DNA of 64,000 bases from JAOUEA01 sp963719165 (GTDB taxonomy: Bacteria; Actinomycetota; UBA4738; HRBIN12), in NCBI GenBank assembly GCA_963719165.1, contig CAVRAV010000001.1:620001-684000 (forward strand). Direction: 5' to 3'. Below the pieces are notes generated by a model. That model was not told the DNA's origin. It was given only the letters and a program-made list of their open reading frames with translations, and did not search any database. Each line of letters starts with the position of its first letter. Position 1 is the stretch's first letter. Positions 16,414-23,117 of the stretch are shown here, piece by piece. Position numbers and translations under genes: made by a program.

Positions 16414-16659
16414 GTGACGAAGCGTTTCGACGAGGAGATCCGGGTCGAACGCGATGCCGGGATGCCCTCGGTGTTCGAGTGGCGAGGCCGACACTACGAC
16501 GTCGTCGATGTGATCGGGAAGTGGCGCATCGAGGGCCGTTGGTGGGACGACGGCCGGGACCGCGAGTACTGGCGGGTGGAGGCTCGCGGCGGCGCCGTGT
16601 GGGACCTCTACTTCGACCGCCAGCGCGACCGCTGGCACATGGAACGCCTGTGGGACTAG
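16414..16659 (+). CDS. DUF6504 family protein of the SOS mutagenesis set
   Basis: This 81-residue protein is rich in Arg, Trp and acidic residues: EWRGRHYDVVDVIGKWR, then WWDDGRDREYWRVEA and YFDRQRDRWHMERLWD. This is the DUF6504 pattern, a small protein often encoded beside actinobacterial imuB/dnaE2 translesion genes. Its mechanism is unknown. The GTG start lies directly behind a LexA box, so it should be DNA-damage inducible. dnaE2 and dinB follow on the same strand about 0.8 kb on, separated by an opposite-strand vapBC pair. Confidence 0.75.
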   Translation: MTKRFDEEIRVERDAGMPSVFEWRGRHYDVVDVIGKWRIEGRWWDDGRDREYWRVEARGGAVWDLYFDRQRDRWHMERLWD

Positions 16660-16760
16660 TTGGCAACGTAGACTGGATGCATGAAGTCGAAACGGTTCGC
16701 CGTTCGGTCGTTCCTCGCGGCGATCGTGGCTGGGGCGGTGACCCCCGAACCGAACCCCCC

Positions 16761-17162
16761 CTAGGGAACCTTCTCGAAGCCCTCGCGCGCGAAGTCGGGA
16801 TCGAACGCGAACGCCCGGTCGATGCGTTCGGCGCGCATCATCGCGAAGCTCATCCGGTCGACGAAGGAGACCCGCCGGCCCAGTCCCGCGAGATACGCGA
16901 TGACGGCGCGTTGATGCAGGTCGTCGTCGACGAACCGCACCTCGCATGCAGGCAAGACATCGTCGATCAGCATGCGTACGGCGGCCGCGCCGAGGCGTGC
17001 GTGGGTCAGTGCGATCGTCTCCACCACGACATAGTTGTGGGTGCGCAATCGTTCGGGTACGGCTGCGGAAACGTCTTCGAGCCATGCGACCGCCCTCGCG
17101 TGCGATGGGTCACCCTCGTCGATCGATGCGAACAACGCCGAGGTATCGACGAACGTCGTCAT
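16761..17162 (-). CDS. vapC: VapC-type PIN-domain toxin
   Basis: VapC toxins are Mg-dependent ribonucleases that cleave tRNA or rRNA. The 133-residue protein begins TTFVDTSALFASID. The four acidic PIN residues are visible at D6, E48 (in VVVETIAL), D102 (in SFVDRMSFAMM) and D121 (in AFDPDFAREGF), so the enzyme looks active. Its ATG overlaps the antitoxin stop by 4 nt, the usual antitoxin-toxin coupling. The pair sits antisense inside the SOS translesion cassette. Confidence 0.88.
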   Translation of the reverse strand: MTTFVDTSALFASIDEGDPSHARAVAWLEDVSAAVPERLRTHNYVVVETIALTHARLGAAAVRMLIDDVLPACEVRFVDDDLHQRAVIAYLAGLGRRVSFVDRMSFAMMRAERIDRAFAFDPDFAREGFEKVP

Positions 17163-17425
17163 CGCTTCCGCATATCCGCCTCGAGCGCTTCGGCGAGGTA
17201 CCGGTCGTGCTCGAGGCTCACGTCGGTCTTGCCCCCGCGGTCGCGGAAGCCGCCACGCTTGACGGCTGCGAGCGCCCGGGCGAACCGCTCGGTTCGTTCA
17301 TCGCGATCGGGTTCCCGGTCGATCAGCTCGCGGATCACCTCGGCCATGGAGACGCCGCGCTCGGCCGCCAGGCGTTTCGCCTTGGCCGCCTGCTCTTCGG
17401 TGAGCTGGATCTGCGTGCGGATCAC
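17159..17425 (-). CDS. vapB: VapB-type ribbon-helix-helix antitoxin
   Basis: The 88-residue protein starts VIRTQIQLTEEQAAKAKRLA and continues ERGVSMAEVIRELID, a typical ribbon-helix-helix DNA-binding domain. The acidic/basic C-terminal part should wrap the toxin. The GTG start at 17425 was preferred to the GTG at 17443 because a TATCGT -10 element lies 8 nt before it and would overlap the earlier start. VapB normally represses its own promoter. That promoter shares only 29 bp with the dnaE2 start on the other strand. Confidence 0.8.
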   Translation of the reverse strand: MIRTQIQLTEEQAAKAKRLAAERGVSMAEVIRELIDREPDRDERTERFARALAAVKRGGFRDRGGKTDVSLEHDRYLAEALEADMRKR

Positions 17426-17433
17426 CTGATGGA

Positions 17434-17439
17434 ACGATA
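17434..17439 (-). promoter_or_regulatory. -10 element for vapB (leaderless start)
   Basis: TATCGT on the minus strand is followed by 8 nt and the GTG of vapB. It lies in the 29 bp between vapB and dnaE2, so regulators binding here could affect both genes. Confidence 0.4.
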
Positions 17440-17454
17440 ACACCTGGCGATGAC

Positions 17455-20400
17455 ATGATGGAACTCACTCGTTTCGTGCACCTGGACGTGCGCTCCTGCT
17501 TCTCGATCAAGGAGGGCGCGTTCACCCCCGAGCAGCTCGCCCGCCGGGCCGCCGAGCTCGGTATGCCCGCGGTCGCCATGACCGACCGCGATGGCCTCTA
17601 CGGCGCCGCCCGGTTCGTCCGGGCCTGCGCGGCCGAAGGCGTGAAGCCGCTGATGGGCGCCTCGCTCACCGTGCGTGGGAGACCCCCGTCCGCGCCCACC
17701 AACGACGCCGATCTGGTGCTGCTCGCCGCCGACGACATCGGCTACGCCAACCTGTGCCGCCTGATCACCGACGCCCACATGCTCGGGGAACGCGGCGACC
17801 CGTGGCTCGACGTGAGCCAGATCTGTGCGCACGCCGCCGGGCTCGTGGCGATCATGGGCCCCCGCTCGCACCCGGGCCGCCTGGCCACCGGCGGTCGCGT
17901 CGACGCCGGCGCGACGCTGCTGGACCCGTTCCGCGAGGCGTTCGGCCGCGACCGCTGCTACGTGGGCGTCGAGCACCGTTTGGAACGGGGCTCTCACGAC
18001 GAGGCGCGTGCGATGCTCCGCTTGGCCGAGCGCGCCGATGCCCGCGCCGTGGCCACCAACCCCGTGCGCTACCTGGTGCCGCAGGACGCCTTCGTCGCCG
18101 ACGTCTTGGAGTGCATGCGCCGTATCGTCCCGGTGGCCGCGAACAACGTCACCCGCGCGAACGCCGAAGGATGGCTGAAGCCGGCCGCCGCCCTGGGGGA
18201 GCTGTTCGCCGAACGGCCCGACCTCGTCGCGGCCACCGGAGAGATCGCCGAGCGCTGCGCGTTCGACCTGGGGCTCAAGCAGGTGCGGTTCCCCGAGTTC
18301 CCCACGCCACCGGGGCGCGGCGCCGACGCCGTGCTGGCCGAGCGCTGCTGGCGCGGCGTGCACGACCGCGGCGTGGCCGAGACGCAGCGATTCCGCGACC
18401 GTCTGCATCACGAGCTCACCTTGATCCGCCAGATGGGCTACGCCGCCTACTTCCTGACGGTGGCCGACATCGCCGCGGACATCCGGGCCATGGGCATCCG
18501 CGCGGCCTGCCGCGGCTCGGCAGCCGGTTCGCTCGTCACCTACTTGCTGCGCATCTCCGACGTGGACGCCCTGCGCCACGACCTGGTGTTCGAACGGTTC
18601 CTGAACCCCATGCGCGACGAGCTGCCCGACATCGACATCGACGTGGAATCGGCGCGCCGCGAGGACGTCTACGACATGATCTTGTCCCGCCACGGGACCG
18701 AGCGGGCCGGCTGCGTGGCCATGATCGACACCTACCGCGCCCGCTCGTCGATCCGCGAGGTGGGCAAGGCCCTCGCGCTACCCGACGTCGAGGTGGGCAT
18801 GATCGCGAAGTCCTTCCCGCACATCTCCGCTCGTCACCTGCGCGAGGCCCTCGCGAACCTCCCGGAGCTGCAGGGCATCAACCTAGGTTTCGAGCAGATG
18901 GAGCGGCTGTTCGCGGTGGCCGAGCGCCTCGACGGCTTCCCGCGCCACATCGCGCTGCACCCCTGCGGGATCGTGCTGGCCGGCCACGACCTGGTGGAGC
19001 GCGTTCCGCTCGAGCGCAGCGCGGGCGGTCACCGCATGATCCAGGCCGACAAGGACGACGTGGAGCTCCTGGGCTACTTGAAGCTCGACATCCTGGGCGT
19101 GCGGATGCTCAGCTCCATGCGCCACGCCCTCAACGAGATCGCCCGTACCACGGGACAGAAGCTGGACCTGGACGCGATCCCGCTCGACGACGAGCCCACC
19201 TTCGAGCTGATCCGTGACTCCGACACCCTCGGCTGCTTCCAGATCGAGTCACCCGGGCAGCGCGAGCTCCTCCAGAAGCTCCAGCCCCGCCGTTGGGAGG
19301 ACCTGATCGTGGACATCTCGCTCTTCCGCCCCGGTCCCGTGAAGTCCGACATGATCCGTCCGTTCCTGCGCCGGCGCGAGCGACTCGAGCGCCCTACCTA
19401 CGCTCACCCCGGGCTCAAGCCGGCCCTGCAGGAGACCCACGGCGTGATCGTCTACCACGAGCAGGTCATGCGCACCCTCGCGGCCCTCGCCGGCTACACG
19501 CTCACCTACGCGGACCACGTCCGGCGCAACCTCGACGACGAACGGATGCTCCCCGCCCTCAAAGCCGACTTCCTCGCGAACGCCGCGGCCCGAGGCGTCG
19601 ACGCGCAGGTTGCGAAGACGACCTGGGACGACGTCGCCCAGTTCGCGAGCTTCGGCTTCTGCAAGGCCCACGCTGCCGCCTTCGCCGTGCCCACCTACCA
19701 ATCCGCCTACCTCAAAGCCCACTTCCCCGCCCATCTCATCGCCGGCCTGCTGACCCACGACCCCGGCATGTACCCCAGGCGCCTCATCCTCGAAGACGCC
19801 CGCCGACATGCCATCGCGATCCTCCCCCTCGACGTGAACACGAGCGACCCCGACTACGTCGTAGAAGAGACACCGGACGAGGCAGGTGTGCTTTCGTTCG
19901 GCATCCGCCTCGCCCTCCAGGACGTCCACGGGATCTCCGACGCGGAGATCCGCTCGATCCTGCGGGCACGCGCGGAGCGCCCCTTCAGGGATGTGGGGGA
20001 CTTCATGCGCAGGACGGTCGTGAGCCGGCCGGTGACCGAGGCGCTGGCCCATGTCGGAGCGTTCGACTCGCTCTCGGGTGGGGAGCAGCGGCGGCGCAAC
20101 CTGTTCGAAGCGATGACCGCGGAGGTGGTGCGGGAGGGGGATCAGATGACGCTCGCCGAGGCCGCCACGCCCCCTCACGTCTTCAAGGACTATTCCGACG
20201 CCGAGGTCGTGCGGGCGGAGTTGGAGGTCCTGGGGGTGGACGCGTCGCGGCACATCGTGAGCTTCTTCGAGCCGTTGCTGGCGGACCTGGGCGTCACGCG
20301 CACCCGGGAGCTGTCCACGATGCGCGGGGGCACGAAGGTGATGGTGGCAGGGGTGAAGGTGTCCTCGCAGACGCCGGCGATCCGCAGCGGGCAGCGGATC

Positions 20401-20691
20401 ATCTTCCTCACGCTGGACGACGCCACCGGGCCCGTGGAGGTGACGGTCTTCGAGTCGGTGCAGCCGAAGGTGGCCAAGACGGTCTTCCACGCGTACGCGA
20501 TGGCGGTCTGGGGCGAGTTGCGCCGCACCGGCGTGAAGGGCATCAGTATCATCGCCGAGGAGGTCTGGGATCTCACCGCGCTGCATCGGGCTCGTGCCCG
20601 GGGCGAGCTCCGCGCGACGATGTCCGCGCCCACCGAGCCGGTCGCGCCCATGCGGAAGCTGTGGCACGCGAGCGGAGGCTCGGCCGGGTGA
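17455..20691 (+). CDS. dnaE2: Error-prone DNA polymerase III alpha subunit
   Basis: DnaE2 (ImuC) copies past DNA lesions and drives induced mutagenesis. The 1078-residue protein has an N-terminal PHP domain in which the usual HxH metal motif is replaced (HLDVRSCFSIKEGA). The C-family polymerase core carries the catalytic aspartates in PDIDIDVESARRED (D392 and D394), with a fingers region around IYHEQVMRTLAALAGYTL-like sequence (IVYHEQ here). An OB-fold domain sits near the C-terminus (VMVAGVKVSSQTPA). It is about 100 residues shorter than the replicative DnaE also in this window. ATG ATG gives two adjacent starts. DinB follows after 22 nt. No LexA box is seen directly upstream. Confidence 0.88.
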   Translation: MMELTRFVHLDVRSCFSIKEGAFTPEQLARRAAELGMPAVAMTDRDGLYGAARFVRACAAEGVKPLMGASLTVRGRPPSAPTNDADLVLLAADDIGYANLCRLITDAHMLGERGDPWLDVSQICAHAAGLVAIMGPRSHPGRLATGGRVDAGATLLDPFREAFGRDRCYVGVEHRLERGSHDEARAMLRLAERADARAVATNPVRYLVPQDAFVADVLECMRRIVPVAANNVTRANAEGWLKPAAALGELFAERPDLVAATGEIAERCAFDLGLKQVRFPEFPTPPGRGADAVLAERCWRGVHDRGVAETQRFRDRLHHELTLIRQMGYAAYFLTVADIAADIRAMGIRAACRGSAAGSLVTYLLRISDVDALRHDLVFERFLNPMRDELPDIDIDVESARREDVYDMILSRHGTERAGCVAMIDTYRARSSIREVGKALALPDVEVGMIAKSFPHISARHLREALANLPELQGINLGFEQMERLFAVAERLDGFPRHIALHPCGIVLAGHDLVERVPLERSAGGHRMIQADKDDVELLGYLKLDILGVRMLSSMRHALNEIARTTGQKLDLDAIPLDDEPTFELIRDSDTLGCFQIESPGQRELLQKLQPRRWEDLIVDISLFRPGPVKSDMIRPFLRRRERLERPTYAHPGLKPALQETHGVIVYHEQVMRTLAALAGYTLTYADHVRRNLDDERMLPALKADFLANAAARGVDAQVAKTTWDDVAQFASFGFCKAHAAAFAVPTYQSAYLKAHFPAHLIAGLLTHDPGMYPRRLILEDARRHAIAILPLDVNTSDPDYVVEETPDEAGVLSFGIRLALQDVHGISDAEIRSILRARAERPFRDVGDFMRRTVVSRPVTEALAHVGAFDSLSGGEQRRRNLFEAMTAEVVREGDQMTLAEAATPPHVFKDYSDAEVVRAELEVLGVDASRHIVSFFEPLLADLGVTRTRELSTMRGGTKVMVAGVKVSSQTPAIRSGQRIIFLTLDDATGPVEVTVFESVQPKVAKTVFHAYAMAVWGELRRTGVKGISIIAEEVWDLTALHRARARGELRATMSAPTEPVAPMRKLWHASGGSAG

Positions 20692-20713
20692 GCGCGGCGC
20701 GGAGGTATGACGG

Positions 20714-21907
20714 ATGCCGAGGGACGCAGTGAGCCAACGCCCTCCCGAGCCGATGCTGCACGTCGACCTCGACGCGTTCTACGCCTCCGTTGAGGTGCTG
20801 AAGGACCCGAGCCTTCGGGGCAAGCCGGTGATCGTGGGCGGCGCGGGCCCCCGCGGCGTCGTCGCGAGCGCCTCCTACGAAGCCCGGCGTTTCGGCGTTC
20901 GCTCGGCCATGCCCGGCGTGCGGGCTCGTCGTCTCTGCCCCGAGGGCGTGTTCCTTCCTGCCGACTTCGAGGCCTACCGGACGTACTCCAATCGGTTCCG
21001 CGAGGTGCTGCTGGCCCACACGCCGTTCGTGGAGCCGATCTCCATGGACGAAGCGTTCCTGGACGTGGGGGGCGCCACCACGCTGTTCGGGCCTCCGGAG
21101 GCGATCGCGGCCAAGATCCGTCGCGACGTCGCATCCGAGATCGGGGTCATCTGCTCCGTCGGGGTGGCTCCCACCAAGTTCGTCGCCAAGGTCGCCTCGG
21201 ACGAGTGCAAGCCCGACGGGCTGCTCCTGGTGCCCACCGACGGCGTCGAGGCGTTCCTCGATCCGTTGCCGGTAGGACGGATGTGGGGGGTGGGGGAGAA
21301 GACGGGCGAGATCCTCGCACGGATGGCGGTGCATACCATCGGGGACCTGGGACGCATGCCGGTGAGCATCTTGGAGCGGCTCCTCGGCGCCCAGAGCGCC
21401 ACGCATCTTTCCGAGCTCGCCCACGGGATCGACGTGCGCGACGTCGTCCCCTACGAGGTGCCCAAGTCGGTCGGTCACGAGGAGACCTTCGAACGCGATC
21501 TGGACGACGACACCGAGATCCTCCGCGAGCTCCTGGCCTTGTCGGGGCGCGTTGCCACTCGGCTTCGGGCCGATGGCTACCGGGCCCGAACGGTCACGCT
21601 CAAGGTCCGCCTGGCCACGTTCACGACCCTGACGAGGTCGCGCACCCTCCGCGACGGCACCGATGTTGGCGCGGATCTCTACCGCGCGGTGGCCGACCTG
21701 TACCGGGCCTTGCCGGGGGTGCGCAGGAGGATCCGCCTCCTGGGGGTCCAGGCGCACGGCCTGGTCCCGTCGGGGGCCGAGCAGCTCGCCATGCTGCGAA
21801 GCGATGATTGGGGCGATGTCGAGCGGGCCGTCGATCGGATCGATGGGCGGTTCGGGCGAGGATCCGCGATGCCGGCCTCGCTGCTCGACCGCGGCCGGCG
21901 GCGCTGA
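20714..21907 (+). CDS. dinB: DNA polymerase IV (Y family)
   Basis: DinB performs translesion synthesis. The 397-residue protein keeps all catalytic acids: D18 in HVDLDAFYASVE and D112/E113 in PISMDEAFLD. VASASYEARRFGVRSAMPG lies in the fingers, and a helix-hairpin-helix thumb (GVGEKTGEILARM) and the little-finger domain follow. Because catalysis looks intact it is DinB rather than the inactive ImuB usually paired with DnaE2. It sits 22 nt after dnaE2 with GCGGAGG 8 nt before the ATG, so the two are probably co-expressed. Confidence 0.9.
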   Translation: MPRDAVSQRPPEPMLHVDLDAFYASVEVLKDPSLRGKPVIVGGAGPRGVVASASYEARRFGVRSAMPGVRARRLCPEGVFLPADFEAYRTYSNRFREVLLAHTPFVEPISMDEAFLDVGGATTLFGPPEAIAAKIRRDVASEIGVICSVGVAPTKFVAKVASDECKPDGLLLVPTDGVEAFLDPLPVGRMWGVGEKTGEILARMAVHTIGDLGRMPVSILERLLGAQSATHLSELAHGIDVRDVVPYEVPKSVGHEETFERDLDDDTEILRELLALSGRVATRLRADGYRARTVTLKVRLATFTTLTRSRTLRDGTDVGADLYRAVADLYRALPGVRRRIRLLGVQAHGLVPSGAEQLAMLRSDDWGDVERAVDRIDGRFGRGSAMPASLLDRGRRR

Positions 21908-21947
21908 GGATCCTTCGAGCGACTTCCGGTCTATCGGCCTCCCTCCC

Positions 21948-21953
21948 TATAAT
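21948..21953 (+). promoter_or_regulatory. -10 element for the DUF3040 gene
   Basis: TATAAT is a perfect -10. The -35 is weak (TTCCGG at 18 bp). It lies in the 99-bp gap after dinB. Confidence 0.5.
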
Positions 21954-21975
21954 CGAAGCACACGCACACGCCGGC

Positions 21976-21999
21976 CGAGAACGGTAACGAGAACGGTAA
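21976..21999 (+). repeat. Tandem 12-bp direct repeat in the DUF3040 leader
   Basis: CGAGAACGGTAA occurs twice in perfect tandem, immediately before the AAGGGG ribosome-binding site of the DUF3040 gene. It may be a regulator site or a simple duplication. Confidence 0.7.
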
Positions 22000-22006
22000 G
22001 GGGCAC

Positions 22007-22378
22007 ATGCCGCTCAGCGATCACGAGCAACGCATCCTCGAGGAGATCGAGCGACGCCTGGCCGAGGACGACCCGAAGCTCGTCGAGCAGGTTGGGCGCA
22101 CGGATCTCTACACGCACCTGTCCCGCAGGATCCGGCTCGCCGCGCTCGCGTTCTTGGTCGGTGCCCTGCTGCTGCTCCTGTTCGTCGTGTCTCCGTGGGT
22201 CGCGGCCGTCGGCTTCGTCATGATGGTGCTTTCCGCGCTGCTCATCTACCGCTACCTCGGCCAGCTCGGACGCGATCAGGTCCGGGCCATGCAGCAAGAG
22301 GGCCGGCTGTCGATGACGGGGCTGCTGGGGCGGATCGCGGCGCGGTTCCGACCGCCCGGGCCGTCGTCGGACTCCTAG
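22007..22378 (+). CDS. DUF3040 family membrane protein
   Basis: The 123-residue protein opens with the family hallmark MPLSDHEQRILEEIERRL, followed by a polar helix and two transmembrane segments (about 47-63 and 64-80), with a basic tail. DUF3040 is essentially confined to Actinomycetota and is usually found near the dcw cluster, as here (6 kb upstream of mraZ). Its function is unknown. Confidence 0.85.
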   Translation: MPLSDHEQRILEEIERRLAEDDPKLVEQVGRTDLYTHLSRRIRLAALAFLVGALLLLLFVVSPWVAAVGFVMMVLSALLIYRYLGQLGRDQVRAMQQEGRLSMTGLLGRIAARFRPPGPSSDS

Positions 22379-22601
22379 GAGATAACGCGCGTCGTTCCTC
22401 GATGGTCACATCGCTAGCCCGTTCGGGTGGTTCTGCGGCCGTCGTGACCTCAACGCTTGCCGCCCTCACGCGCGCTGGTGTACAACGAGGGCCCCTTCCC
22501 CAAAGGGCGCGTGAGCGTCGACCGGAGGTTCAGCCTTCGTTCGCGGCACCCGCCGAGAACCGTGATCCGCAGGTTGATGATCGAGGGGGGCACGCGTCGG
22601 C

Positions 22602-23084
22602 ATGGAGGGATTCACCACCCATCAGGCATGCAAGTTCACGGGGTGCACGTCGCGACAGCTCAGGTACTGGGACCAGATCGGATTGGTGGAGCCCACGGTG
22701 CAGAGCACGGGGGGGCGCCCCGGCGTTCCGCGGCTCTACGCCTTCCGCGACCTCGTCGCACTTCGGGTCGTGAGGTCGCTGCTGGACGGTGGGATGTCGC
22801 TGCAGCGGGTCCGGCGCTCATGGGATTTCCTCAACAAGAAGGCGGGCCTGGATCGGCACTTGTCGGAAGTCAAGCTCGTCACCGACGGGCAGAGCATCTT
22901 CAAGATCTGCCGGCGTGAGGGCGAGGTGGTCGACGCCTTGCGCGAGGGGCAGATGGCGTTCTTCGTCGCCATCGATGACATCGCGACGGGCGTGCAGACG
23001 AACGTTCACCAGTTCGAAGAAGACCGCGAGCGGTTCGTGCGCGCGCTCCGCGAGGCCGCCGCGCACACCGCGACGGGCGCGTAA
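22602..23084 (+). CDS. MerR-family transcriptional regulator
   Basis: This 160-residue protein has a winged helix at the N-terminus: TTHQACKFTGCTSRQLRYWD, then GLVEPTVQSTGGRPG and LYAFRDLVALRVVRSLLDGG. A C-terminal part of about 80 residues (SIFKICRREGEVVDALREGQ) lacks the cysteine or drug-binding motifs of metal or multidrug MerR proteins, so the signal sensed is unknown. It resembles MerR-like proteins that actinobacteria carry near cell-wall genes. A possible promoter (TTGCCG, 18 bp, TACAAC at 22481-22486) lies in the 223-bp upstream gap. GAGGGGGG lies 12 nt before the ATG. Confidence 0.8.
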   Translation: MEGFTTHQACKFTGCTSRQLRYWDQIGLVEPTVQSTGGRPGVPRLYAFRDLVALRVVRSLLDGGMSLQRVRRSWDFLNKKAGLDRHLSEVKLVTDGQSIFKICRREGEVVDALREGQMAFFVAIDDIATGVQTNVHQFEEDRERFVRALREAAAHTATGA

Positions 23085-23117
23085 CTCGAGGCCTCACGTC
23101 CCTCGCAGCGAACCCCT

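Noticed and set aside
16681..16764. 27-codon frame (MKSKRFAVRSFLAAIVAGAV and so on) after DUF6504
   Set aside because: It resembles the start of a signal peptide but ends at once, lacks a convincing ribosome-binding site and is tail-to-tail with vapC. It could be a remnant.
17426..17454. A LexA box for dnaE2
   Set aside because: The interval contains GAACGATAAC but not the CGAAC-N4-GTTCG palindrome.
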